Positions 24,046-34,944 of a stretch of 64,000 nt of DNA are shown here, piece by piece. The position numbers were made by a program, and so were the translations under genes. Source of the DNA: Notospermus geniculatus (taxonomy: Eukaryota > Nemertea > Pilidiophora > Heteronemertea > Lineidae); contig NMRB01000847.1 of NCBI GenBank assembly GCA_002633025.1, forward strand, positions 148,113 through 212,112, read 5' to 3'. A model generated the notes under the pieces. That model saw only the letters and a program-made list of their open reading frames with translations. It did no database searches and was not told the DNA's origin. How positions within the stretch are numbered: position 1 is the first letter of the stretch; each line of letters opens with the position of its first letter.

Positions 24046-24769
24046 GTCTCAACGTTATGTACTACGATCAGAACAATGATAAGTCAAAGTTCGCCCATTT
24101 TTCATCATTCGTGGTGTGGAAATGAGATTTCGTTTCTTATACATATGATACAGCACCAAACAAAAGCAATCCTTTGTTTCTTTCGCGAAAGGTAAAAACC
24201 CCAACTAGCCAAATAATGTACGTACATGTAATGTTATGCCATGTTATTGGGTAGAGCTGCAGCGAAGTAAAACCTTCTACCGTGTCCAGGGTTACAGACG
24301 TGACTCTCTTTTATGCATGGAATGCAAACAATCCTATTACTTCAACCAGTATGCTCCCTATCCATCATTGTCCTCTTAATAAACGAGCAAGTGAAAGATG
24401 TACACCTCACCAGTGGCCCACAGCCTCGGGTGGAGAGGTATGCCGAGTAATGTCGGATGATTGGTGATTAAACAATAGAAAAGGATAGCAAACTCGACGG
24501 GTACAGGCGTTCTTTGCGGAAGATGTTTTATTTAAAGCCCGACGGTATGCGTTGGGTGTGTATCTCGCGATGGCCGACGTAACCTTTGACCTTTAGGCAA
24601 CGTCCTATATTCATGCTCGAAAGACTGTTCAAATCTATCTATTTGAATCGTCTAAATTAGCAATTAGGCATGGAGGGTGTTGCTACACATAAAAGAACGA
24701 GTTGAAGCATGTTACCTTACCTGATGAAGGGTAGTCACGCTATAACAGCACGTTGAACTTCTCATTAAA

Positions 24770-24973
24770 AGAAGTGGGAATTTTGGCATTTTGTACGAAT
24801 TTTTGGATTTCTCAAATTGGGATAGAATTTTTTCTGATTTTGAGAAATTTTCTTCAAATGACATTACATTTTGTCTGATTTTTTGGGCGATATTTCTCAA
24901 GATGGGAAAAAAATTCACCCCAGTTGGAGGAATTGAAAAATTTGTACATAAGTGCAAAATTTTCCACTTCTTA
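24770..24973. mobile_element. AT-rich inverted-repeat element GAAGTGGGAATTTT
   Basis: A roughly 200-bp palindrome with AGAAGTGGGAATTTTGGCA at the left and TGCAAAATTTTCCACTTCTT at the right, with internal TTTCTCAAATTGGGA/TTTCTCAAGATGGGA symmetry. A second copy, interrupted by a tRNA-like insert, is at 48638-48928. Confidence 0.8.
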
Positions 24974-25139
24974 TTTTCCATTCCAGTTTTATTTCTTACT
25001 CCTTTTATAGTCTTGAGAACATTTACCGAGACTTATCAGAACTGAAATCAACTCATTACTTGCTGCAAATTATGAACAATGCAATATCGTTAATGCATTA
25101 CTTTAGATATCAAAATCTGCTTCGTTTCCTGCCCTGCAG

Positions 25140-25352
25140 TTTTTGCTTGCACTCGGGTACATTTATATCAATTGCCTATCTACTACCGCGACACCGTTCA
25201 GTATATGTGATCTTTATGTTCCCTATGAGGGGTATTTATCAGCGGGTCCATTTGGCGGGCAAGTCGAGCATAGACATCATCACGCCTGGGACGAACTCTG
25301 CCGGGAAAATTGGTGGGAAAGATATGGGTATGAGGAAGATAAGGATATGTAG
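25140..25352 (+). CDS. Candidate terminal coding exon, unknown protein
   Basis: After TTTCCTGCCCTGCAG there is an open frame (FLLALGYIYINCLSTT...) to a TAG at 25350-25352. It has a hydrophobic start, then a polar, aromatic and acidic tail with HRHHHAWDELCRENWWERYG near the end. The composition is more protein-like than most frames here and the preceding pyrimidine tract and AG are acceptable. I recognise no family, found no upstream exon, and the frame has no ATG, so it may be noncoding. Confidence 0.25.
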   Translation, partial: FLLALGYIYINCLSTTATPFSICDLYVPYEGYLSAGPFGGQVEHRHHHAWDELCRENWWERYGYEEDKDM

Positions 25353-26698
25353 AAAACGTGAACCAGGGAAATTGAACACCTTTACAAAAAAAAACCCAAA
25401 ATTTATTAGCTGCTAATTTTGGTTCAATATTTTTTCCACCGGAAAGAAGTTTATTGAGAACAAGGTGTGAGAAGCCCAGCTTTTGAAAATAGAAAACCAC
25501 ATGATTCTAAATTTTCTATATTTTCATACAAAATGCTGTAACAGACGTGAGAGTGTGTGGCATTCCTTGTCAATATGCATGAACTCGTCATCATCTTTTT
25601 CCTGCCTGGCTGTACGTTATGCGATAAGCACACACTATTAAGTAAAAAAATAAAGGAATCAAACACAGGGTTCAACTTACAAATTTAGCATTTTATAAAT
25701 GTGGACAGTATCCCTTTAAACCTCAACAGATTTGCATTCTGACTCTTCCATATGATAGGCAAGATTCTGTTTATTGCAAATTTTGTTGAATTCTGACTAA
25801 TTGATCTTATGATACAGAAGGACTGAATTAATGAGAACCCATGAACGAAGAGAGCGTAGGGTCATCTGTGTACATTTGAATAGGCTAACGTACATTTACA
25901 CATTGAACACTAATTGTGCTGAAAATGCTCTGTTATCCTCAGAAATGGAATTCAAAGCATCAAGTTGACAGATTCATGTACCCCACTACCATAAAAAAGT
26001 TGAAGCTCCTGCCTATTACCAAAAATAGATTTGCTATGACATAAAACCAAATTCAGGCAGTCAGAGACATCTGGTGGCAAGACATGAAGTGTATCCCTCA
26101 GTTACTTCATCGTTCGCAGTTAAACCTTTATGTTTGAATCTTTTATGGTAAAAATTAGTCTACAACACTTCCCCTCATCGTAGGCAATGGTTCGCGCAAT
26201 ACAGTCTTCTTGTTGACTTTCCAAACCTGCGACTCTGACACAATTAAGTCCTAGAAAAATATGAACCAACTCATCTTAAATTGGAAGGAACTCTTCTTGT
26301 TAAACAAAATGACACAAAAAGGAACAAGACCCCCTACAAGGCGAGGATTTATTTCAGCATGGCCTCCACCAGTCATGTCACCGTCTCGAATATCTGCAAC
26401 TTCCGGCATTTTGTTCTTCATTACTCGGATCTGTAGCCGCATTCCTCACGTGTTGTTCGCATTCTTAACGAGCCCGCCAATTGTGTCTTGTACCGGAAGT
26501 TGTCCGTGAGGTATGGCGGTCGTCTTGGCGGCTCACTTCCGCCGGTTCCCATTCCAAACGTCAAGATAGGGTGCTGACAAACGGTGGTTCTTGCCCATTG
26601 GACCTCAGAGTTCATCCTATACAGGAGACAATTCAATAAAAAATGTACTAATTCATACGCAACAAGGATATGCATCCGACTGTGTATGGCATCGTCAG
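25353..26698. other. Gene-free stretch
   Basis: No exon, RNA gene or inverted-repeat element was recognised. The segment is AT-rich up to about 26,250 and then becomes more balanced. An AATAAA occurs at about 25,646, too far from a confirmed gene to assign. Confidence 0.35.
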
Positions 26699-26992
26699 GA
26701 TCTTACTAAAACACTGTGGTGTGGTGGTTCGGGTATCCGATTAGCGGTCAGAGGGTCCCAGGTTCGAATCCCACTGGGCGTGAGACTTTGTTCAAGTCTC
26801 TTTGCCTCACTGGCCTCTCTCCACCCAGGTGTATAAATGGGTAACGGTCGGAAATGCTCGATTGTAGCGCTGAATGGGCAGCTCATCTGAGTTCTACTGA
26901 AAGGTTTCAGGACAGACTGGGGTTAAAGTGTAATTTCGGATGAGAACCTCTGCCGTAGTTGATATCAGACTATAAACCCAAACTTTAACTTT
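26699..26992 (+). mobile_element. tRNA-derived SINE
   Basis: The 5' part looks like a tRNA pol III promoter: GTGGTGGTTCGGG as A-box region and GGTTCGAATCCCACTGGG as B-box/T-arm (26760-26780). A body follows with CCACCCAGGTGTATAAATGGGT (26822-26843), and the tail is a CTTTAA-type simple repeat (about 26970-26997). The A-arm and anticodon arm do not fold as a functional tRNA. This is the standard layout of a short interspersed element moved by a LINE. Confidence 0.8.
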
Positions 26993-27089
26993 AACTTTTT
27001 TTAACACCATTTCTGTCGTAGGTAGCGAACCCGATTTAAGCTAGTATAGGCGCACACTGACGGCAAATCTCAGTGCGGTAGGGGCCCAT

Positions 27090-27216
27090 GGGCCGTATTC
27101 TAGAAGCTTCCTTATCTCTAAGATTTACCTTACATTATGTAGCTATTGTTTGCAGGGCAGAATACAAAAGCTTAAAGAGGACCTTAGAGTTAAGGGGGCT
27201 TCTAGAATACGGGTCC
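27090..27216. mobile_element. GGGCCGTATTCTAGAAGC MITE (copy 1)
   Basis: Ends GGGCCGTATTCTAGAAGC and GCTTCTAGAATACGGGTCC with internal CTCTAAG/CTTAGAG arms around TTGCAGGGCAGAATA. A diverged relative lies at 62634-62737. It belongs to the GGGCC-terminated group. Confidence 0.8.
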
Positions 27217-27224
27217 ATAACTTT

Positions 27225-27500
27225 TCAACTGGGGAACACAGAAAACTCTGTCATCGTTTTTGTTCCACAGTGTTCCCCATTCAGCAAGGGGAAACACTGA
27301 GAAGCAGGGACAGTGAAATACTTTACACCGTTGTAAGGTTTTTCAGTGTTCCCCATCTGTGAGTGTTCCCTTCCTTTGTATGCTGCGACTTGACAATACA
27401 AGGGCACACACAGAGAAACGTGTCGATCTACATGTATCTACCTTTGTTTCCAAAACAATAAAGGGACACACTGACACACAGAAACACTGGCAGATACAAC
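27225..27500. repeat. Iterated GTGTTCCCC / GGGGAACAC motifs
   Basis: At least six related GGGGAACAC, GTGTTCCCC, GGGGAAACAC and ACACTGA motifs occur in both orientations, with some ACACTGA/ACACAGA spacing repeats up to 27,490. A weaker version is at 19,450-19,600. It looks like a degenerate palindromic repeat. No gene was seen. Confidence 0.5.
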
Positions 27501-27951
27501 ACCAGCATCATAAAAATGTACGTTGTATCAAAAATAGATAACAGAGGATGGCTGTATTGTTAGTGGATAGCCATAATGGTATTTTACAGCGGCATCCACT
27601 ATAACCAAATGAATAAATAAGAAGACCATCCTAGGGCGTGAAGTTCAAGAACATCAACATCGGGTTCGATGCCACCATAAAGAAACAGAAATGTTTTTTG
27701 CGTTAGGCCAAGTAAAAAAATACTTATGTTTATCATCCAGGAGGTTTCTCACAATATTGGCAAGGGGGCACCTTTTTATTTTTATTTTTTATTCCGGCCT
27801 GGGCATAAACAGTGCAGTCGCTTGCAAATATTGTCATACAGATGACTGATTGTGGTTTTCAGAGTAGAACTTTAGGACGAACAAACTACAGTTGAACCAC
27901 GGTTTTAGTTTTAGTTTAAGAAGATTTATTAAAGAAAGAAAATTAAATACA

Positions 27952-28311
27952 ATACTGTACCCGCGCCCCAATACCGTCCTGGGCGGGAAATCAGAATAGG
28001 CGGCCGATTGCCATGTGGGCCGAGCTTAGTACGGCCGGTATTGTATAGAAATTGCCATCAAGCGAATAGGCCCTATTGGTATGCAACAGCAATTTTAGCA
28101 TGTCAAAACTTCGCGGCGCTCTGGTGATTCACGGACTACATCAAGTCATGGTCTGATCATCTTACAATGAGGCCTGTTGCATACCAATAGGGCCTATTCG
28201 CTTGACGGCAATTTCTATACAATACCGGCCGTACTAAGCTCGGCCCACATGACAATCGGCCGCCTACTCTGATTTCCCGCCCAGGACGGTATTGGGACGC
28301 GGGTACAGTAT
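27952..28311. mobile_element. Long foldback element
   Basis: Two nearly perfect arms of about 138 bp (27952-28090 and 28174-28311) surround an 83-bp loop. The arms begin ATACTGTACCCGCG and include GCCGAGCTTAGTACGGCCGG and TAGGCCCTATTGGTATGC. They differ by only a handful of bases, so it is young or maintained. If transcribed it would form a long double-stranded RNA. It has no open frame. Confidence 0.9.
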
Positions 28312-30600
28312 ATAAAGGTGTCAGGGCCTAGGCCGAGGCATTATCAGGCCCTACTGGTAGTGAAAAGTGGGGTTCTACTGCACTTGTATTTGTAGTACTG
28401 CATGGGATGAAGATGCACTGGAGATTTTTTGGTGCTAAATTCAAAAATAAAAAATAAAAATTTTTTAGGCACGGGCGGGACGATAAACATGAGTATTTTT
28501 TACTTGGCCTTACGGGCGCGTCCAGGATTCATCGACCAAATATTCATGTCCATATCAGCAATTCATAAGATTTCGCGTGCAAGTTCTAAGAACTTATACA
28601 TCCCTTTACGATTTCTTATCAATCAGTGTATGGGCTCGAATGATCCATGACAGTCGCTAAACGAACGGAAATAAGGAGGCCAGGCTCGGGAATCGATAGG
28701 ACAAACCATTCCGTACGCACCACTGGAATCTCCCCATTGCAGAGTCATTATCGGGACGGCATTTGACATGAAATATGACTTTAAAGATTGAATTGTCGGA
28801 AGGAATCAATCCCCGTAGCGAAATTCAAAGATGCATCATGGTACGTCCGTGCATTGAGATGTTATTTTGCTTAAGTAAATCGGTTGATAAGATGGTGACG
28901 TCATGTTTCAGAGAAACGGAAGAAACGGCCAGGACTCACCATGTTTAATATTGGCGAGGACGGCGAGTGTAGGCTACTCACCGATCAGGATTCAGTGCTC
29001 GACTAGACTGTTCGAATCTACGTATTTGAATGATCTAAGTTATCAATTAGGCATGGAGACTGCTGCTATACATAAAAAAATAAGTTGAAGCAAAAATAGA
29101 TAAGATATTTTTGGTTGAAGTATGGTCCCTTTAAGGGACGCGCCTTGTTACCACTACTTCATCAAGTAATACTTGATGAAGTACATGTAGTGGTAGCACA
29201 GCGCGTCAAACTTCGCAAGTGATAAAAAAGATGGCGGTCATTTTTACTGATAAGGATACCGCTGAGGTGATCACGTGATTCAATATGACCAATCAGAACG
29301 CGTCCTCAAAAATAAACTTGAAAATTTCTTTAAAAAGTCCTACAAAAAACACCAAGCTGATGAAATAATTCAAGATTTTTACTCGGGACACACTTTGATC
29401 CCAAATGATTTGAATACATGTATGCATCCATTACATTTACATCCCTTAGGCGCCACCGACCCATCTGACCCCTGTGAAACGCGTTTCAGAGGGGTCTAGA
29501 TAAGAGATCTAAGATGTTGATTTTGCGTAATCCTATTGTTTTCCTTCTCTGCCTAATTTATAACAAAATGGAAAATAGGCTGTTGCCTTGCCCGAAAGTT
29601 ATGCAGTTGAACAGAGAATTCTTTGTTACATCAAAAAACTGCTTTAAATTTTCAAATCCGATGAAAATTAACGAATTTACAATGCTAAATTTGTAGCATG
29701 TGGGCCGTAACCATTATGCATTCCCCCTTGCCTTCATACACAATGATTACTTAATCTGTCCTACTTTAGATGATTGGAATGGCTCACTTATAACCAGAGG
29801 GGTGCAAGGTGCAATTAGGTCAGTGGCTCAGGTTACCCAGGTGATGTACAATGTAAGATTATGTCAAATTAGTCAAAGTGGGAAGGTGTATTTCTGCAAC
29901 ATATTTTCTAAGGCCCTGTTTACCTAATGCCAATAGTCAACAGATTACGTGAGAGGAAAATGGCGAAAAATGTCTCACAAAATTGAACAACGCTAAAAGT
30001 GTGATGATAGCGGTGAGAATGCCAGCTCAACAAAAACGTTGTATCTCAAAATCTTTCGTTTACTGAATTTGAATATTCTTTACGGATCCAGTAACGATTC
30101 AGTTGAAAGAAAACGAAGACTGGCTGAGATAAATGCAAGGAGATGATGGAACGGGGAGATGCCACATAAATGATCTGAGATGTTCGCTGCAACTTTTGTT
30201 CCTCTTCAATAGTTGGTATGGAAAGTAGCCCAAGATGAAGAGGGGTTTAATAGATGGTCACATAAATCATCAGCCGGTTTGAGGGGCATACAATAGCAAC
30301 TGCGGTTTCTTTCTTCCAAGATAACGCCTGTGGCCCGTGATGAATCGGCTTTGCCACAATGGTGGGTATTGGAAGCCATTCAAAGATAACCGTGTCGTCA
30401 ACTAAATAAATAAGAATTTCAATTTGCAAGTGGAGCTGATATTTTTCATAAAGAATTCACGAATCGCTCCTGAGGCCTCATCAAAATGGGTTAGACGCTG
30501 GAGGGTCTATGATTAGAAGCATGTAGTATTCATAAATGCAGCCACAAGATCGTTACAGACTTGTACATTCTTTGTCATGAGTTAAGCAATTATATTTCTA
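28312..30600. other. Gene-free stretch with small hairpins
   Basis: No gene was confirmed. 28465-28520 resembles the right end of the AAGGCCACCT elements (GGCACGGGCGGGACGA...). 29150-29195 is a hairpin (CTACTTCATCAAGTA/TACTTGATGAAGTA) with a CATGTA-like addition in one arm. CAAAAATAGATAAGATATTTTTG at 29092-29114 is related to the mini-hairpin at 23607. Open frames at 29275-29499 and 29700-29927 have no recognisable domain. Confidence 0.4.
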
Positions 30601-30673
30601 CATGTACCTCCAACTATTCTTTGGAAGAATAACTTCAAAACGAAGATTCTTATCTATGGAATGCCAAAAGGGA

Positions 30674-30905
30674 ATTTATTCAGAAAATGACAAATATTTA
30701 TGCAGAAAGCACAAGAGTATATGCAGAAACAAAAATATTTGTTCAGAAAGTCACAGAAATATATGCAGAACGTTAAAATGCATGCAGAAACTGAAATATT
30801 TGTTCAGAAAGTCAAATATGTCCATTGAGAAGATACAAAAATATATGCAGAAAGTTAAAACTTATTCAGAAACTAAACTTTTGTCCAGGAAGTCAAATAT
30901 TACCG
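30674..30905 (+). repeat. Degenerate tandem repeat with TGCAGAAA/TTCAGAAA cores
   Basis: About ten units of roughly 20 bp with alternating ATATGCAGAAA and ATTTGTTCAGAAAGTCA, larger period near 60 bp. The plus frame from 30602 stays open across it (repeated CR/MQK/SEN residues), but this follows from the repeat unit and is not evidence of coding. Confidence 0.75.
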
Positions 30906-31033
30906 GTATCCATTCACATTCTACGTCGATCAGATTTTATCTGCAGAAACGCAGGGGTCACGTGTTTCAAAGTTTCTATTCATATGAACTTTATGCTAAG
31001 AGTTCTTAGGGTTCTTTGGGCTTGCCCCTAGTT

Positions 31034-31551
31034 AGACTGGTACCCGGTCTTCTGGGCAGCTTGAAGACCGGTGAAAGCAAATGATCTGCGGCGGATTCCC
31101 GACGAGTGACGTCATTCTACAGCTCCAGGAGCAAAATTGGGTCATGTGACATTTTGACAAGATGGTGGCTCCCACAACTTAGGCATGATCTCGTAAATCA
31201 TGAGTAAATTTCAGAAAAACATAGATTTTTGCTTGAGATCAAAGTTGGCTTTAGCTCAGGTGAATGAAAGAAGGCAACCAGCTTACTGCTGCCTAAAGCC
31301 CATGCAAGCTAAATGCCTGAAACGGGCAGTGAACGGCGTGATACAATTGCTAAGATTTTGTCGTTGTTTGCTATGTTGACTCTATCAGCATTTACCTCAC
31401 CACAAGCCACACATTCATTACTTTTATTCGTCTGTTTTTGGCTTGTTGTTCCTGACATGGCAAAAAGACATGAAGCATGCGTGTTCTGTTGATAGACCGA
31501 ACACTGTCCTGAGTTCGAATGCAAGCTGCCCAGAAGACCGGGTACCAGTCT
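31034..31551. mobile_element. Inverted-repeat element AGACTGGTACCCGG
   Basis: Ends AGACTGGTACCCGGTCTTCT and its reverse complement, continuing to GGGCAGCTTG, 518 bp apart. AGTT lies on both sides. The duplicated contig end at 32304 onward lacks the element together with about 170 bp to its right. The missing piece is bounded by GCCCCTAGTT at 31024 and 31722, as expected for a deletion between short repeats. Confidence 0.8.
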
Positions 31552-32303
31552 AGTTCTGTTGACATATATAACCCACGTGTAGGAAAACTATAAATAGATT
31601 ACAGCAATGCATTCTGGCAGGGCTTCCCCGAGCTAAATATAGACCAGCGGGCGCCACGATGGTTTTATGCATTTGCTTGCGTCTGTCCTAGTATTCTTAA
31701 TCAGGACAATGTTCGGTCGAGCCCCTAGTTCGTCGTGTGAAGTGACGAACACCCGAATTCCTGACTCAGAGAATATGTTCTGTGTTAAACCGAGATGGGA
31801 GGCGGTAACAATCTGACAAATATCAGCGGAACGTCTGGACCAAAATGGCGTTTGATTTACCACGAACCTTCGTGGAATACCCAGTGACTATTCCCAGCCG
31901 TCCTTACGACGAAATGGAAACTGGACCGTTAGTGATAACAGAAGAACATGTTGAAGGACCTCGATGCTTTTCTTGACCAGAGTCTGCCCAGAGAAATCAC
32001 CACGATACACACGCATCTGCCGTTCAAGTTTAATTTCACCGCAAGATGAGATCTCTTTACCTCCTCGAGATTTCATTTGGACGCGACTGGCGGTGCTCAT
32101 CACCTCCTTGAGCCCACTCCACATTCGTAATTGCCAGCAACATGACAGCCATGTTATGATGAAACTGCTGTTTATGCGTTCATATCAAATATTGGGATAT
32201 TTTCTTCACGAACTATAGACTAAGTGCAGAAGATATTAGCTGGAATTTTTTCATTCTCCAGTAGCAGGGTACAGACAGGATGCGTGCACTCCGCAATGCA
32301 TTN

Positions 32304-32929
32304 ATATGAACTTTATGCTAAGAGTTCTTAGGGTTCTTTGGGCTTGCCCCTAGTTCGTCGTATGCGGTGACGGAGAAAGTGAGCAGAACACCCGACTTCC
32401 TGACTCAGAGAATATGTTCTATGTTAAACCGAGATGAGAGACGGTAAGATCAGCGGAGCATCTGGACCAAAATGGTGTTTGATTTACCACGATCCTTCGT
32501 GGAATACCCAGTGACTATTCCCAGCCGTCCTTACGACGAAATGGAAACTGGACCGTTAGTGATAACAGAAGAACATGTTGAAGGACCTCGATGCTTTTCT
32601 TGACCAGAGTCTGCCCAGAGAAATCACCACGATACACACGCATCTGCCGTTCAAGTTTAATTTCACCGCAAGATGAGATCTCTTTACCTCCTCGAGATTT
32701 CATTTGGACGCGACTGGCGGTGCTCATCACCTCCTTGAGCCCACTCCACATTCGTAATTGCCAGCAACATGACAGCCATGTTATGATGAAACTGCTGTTT
32801 ATGCGTTCATATCAAATATTGGGATATTTTCTTCACGAACTATAGACTAAGTGCAGAAGATATTAGCTGGAATTTTTTCATTCTCCAGTAGCAGGGTACA
32901 GACAGGATGCGTGCACTCCGCAATGCATT
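32304..32929 (+). repeat. Second copy of a contig end (overlap after single N)
   Basis: From the N at 32303 the sequence restarts at TATGAACTTTATGCTAAGAG (compare 30977), skips the segment 31034-31721, and then follows 31722-32302 almost base for base before continuing uniquely at TCTGTACG. This is the pattern of two overlapping contigs or haplotypes that were not merged. Open frames at 31888-32124 and 32515-32751 are the same sequence twice. Confidence 0.85.
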
Positions 32930-33678
32930 CTGTACGTTTCCATTGCGCCCAGTTGGCCTTGGTGTCCAGGCAGTTTTGTCGCTTACCATGGAGAGTGTTT
33001 TTGAACACCAACATCGTACTCTTCAGAGACTGACGACGTACAAATGGAATGCGAAGATTAGCCGAAGATTCTCTCTAAATGTAGTTCAGGCACATTTTTA
33101 ATCACGTGCTATCTCGGTTTTGGAGAGACCTTAGCTCGTCGATCGGAGGCAAGTGAATACATCTGAGTCAAGTACCAATGATGAATGAGTATACATCATG
33201 CGCATCGACACCATTGCTTTCAAAGTAACGACATGAATATCGAATGACATTTTATGACACTTTGTATGTGCACATGTATGTACAGTACAAATATTTCTAT
33301 TGATTTTGGGAATATATGAAATAGAAATCGGGTTTCTAAGGTGAAAGACATTGCTTCCTACCAGGATCGAACCCATTTTGGATTTTGGGAATATAGTGTA
33401 CATTTTATGTAAGAAGTTAGTTTACATGTAGATGTAAAAATGAGATATCTGGCACTGATAGATAGGCCTCTTAGTGCACCGAAAAAACCCGACAACCTTT
33501 TGATGCCACTCAACGCACGGTACAGCTGCAATGTTGTCGATATGAAAGGTCAAGGACATGACGCATGCGCAAATTTGGTGCAATTCATGGTGGCATCCTA
33601 TTGGAGAACTTAGCGTGATCAGTGTACAGTACCGTACCAACGAGGACCTTCTTTCCAATACCATGGTGCAGATAGGCT

Positions 33679-33819
33679 AAGGGCCGTTGCTAAGGTCGGA
33701 CTTTAGCCTAAAGTACACCTGAAGTTTGACTTTCTCTATCATGCTATGCTTGAAGCATTGAGAAAAGTCAGACTTTAATGAACGTGCGGGTGAAGTCCGA
33801 ATCCAACATACGGCCCTTA
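33679..33819. mobile_element. GGGCCGT-type MITE
   Basis: An inverted repeat TAAGGGCCGT...ACGGCCCTTA of 141 bp with internal GTCGGACTTTAGCCTAAAGT and AAAGTCAGACTTTAATGAA arms, related to 7699-7816. Confidence 0.8.
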
Positions 33820-34397
33820 GAGTTCATTAGTTAAGACTACAATAATTCTCCGATTCGGAAAAAATCGATGTGGCGTCATCTTCCTGCAGTGATTAACTTG
33901 AACTAATCTCATTCTACCGGCGTTTTGTTCTTGCTGTCGTGACTGTGGATCACGTGATCGTCTGAACATTACGAAGCAATCTTGGTGAACTGTCTCATGG
34001 GACGGTGTACCTTGCCGCGATAACAACAATTGTGAATTAATAACAAGATGTGTGATTGGTCTGTCTGCGGCTGGGAAATAAATTCCACCGGAGTTATTTA
34101 TTCTCGGGTATCAAAACATGTTTATCAAACGACACCAAACAAGGGAGAATTTTATCTGGGGTTATTGTTACTTTTGAATTATTCGCATATCTCTAAATTG
34201 ATACTGATTTTAAATCATGGTTTTCAACGTCGACACTGGAGGTTTGACATTAAAATTGTTAGCTTTTTCCACAATTGGACCAGTAGGCCTACTTTCAGTA
34301 AATACAATGTACTGTAAGGACCATGGTCGTACATACCCGCCAAGTGGGTCCAATGTTTCGTTACATAATAGACTACACCTGTATACTTATATCTTGA

Positions 34398-34643
34398 GGA
34401 GCCTGATAGCCCAGTGGTTATCACGTCCGCTTAGCAAGCGGCAGGTCCCGGGTTCGAATCAAGCCCGGGCCATATGGGATTTCATTCCCGGCTCTTCAGT
34501 CCGTAAGCCGGGGCGCCTTGTATCTTGTGTCTTTGCAAGGGCAGGTAAAATACCCCATATAAGTGAGGAACATGAGTAGCTTGTGATGGCCTCCTCCGTA
34601 GCGTCGGCCCTGACGGAAAAATGAAATACAATATAATAAAAGA
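34398..34643 (+). mobile_element. tRNA-derived SINE (Ala/Ser-like head)
   Basis: The head has TAGCCCAGTGGTTATCACG (A-box region), a CCGC-TTAGCAA-GCGG anticodon-like arm with AGC in the loop, and GGGTTCGAATCAAGCCCGGG (B-box). The T-stem does not pair properly, so a working tRNA is unlikely. The body includes a GCCGGGGCGCCTTGTATC segment and CCATATAAGTGAGGAACATG, ending in an AATACAATATAATA tail. Confidence 0.7.
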
Positions 34644-34662
34644 CACATTTCACCGCTGGGAT

Positions 34663-34944
34663 TCACTGTTAGAAATTACTGTAATAATTTTACGGAAAGT
34701 GCCTGTAGCATAGTCTCCGGAACCTTCTGTAAATTTACATATGGTGATTTCTGTTTTCCTGTGTTGGTTGGACTCAATTGGACTTTCCAGAATGATGCTT
34801 TCTGAGAGCATTGTGAAAATATAATTTGGTCAGCCTCCAGTCAAGTCCCTGTTAACATTTCTTCGAGTCTGTAATTTTACAGAGCCACGTCCTGAGACTC
34901 TGTTGCAGGAAATTCTGCAAAATCCTCTGTTATTTCTAACAGTG
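34663..34944. mobile_element. MITE CACTGTTAGAAAT
   Basis: Ends CACTGTTAGAAAT and ATTTCTAACAGTG, 282 bp, next to the SINE. The interior carries several TCTGTAAATTTAC/TCTGTAATTTTACAGA motifs. It has no coding capacity. Confidence 0.7.

Noticed and set aside
26719-26785. Functional tRNA gene
   Set aside because: The B-box is consensus but the D and anticodon arms do not fold, and a SINE body and CTTTAA tail follow.
31888-32751. Pair of paralogous 78-codon genes
   Set aside because: They are the same sequence on either side of the N at 32303, i.e. a contig overlap.
34398-34465. Functional tRNA-Ala gene
   Set aside because: The anticodon-like arm with AGC is good but the T-arm does not pair and there is no matching acceptor stem; the sequence continues as a SINE body.
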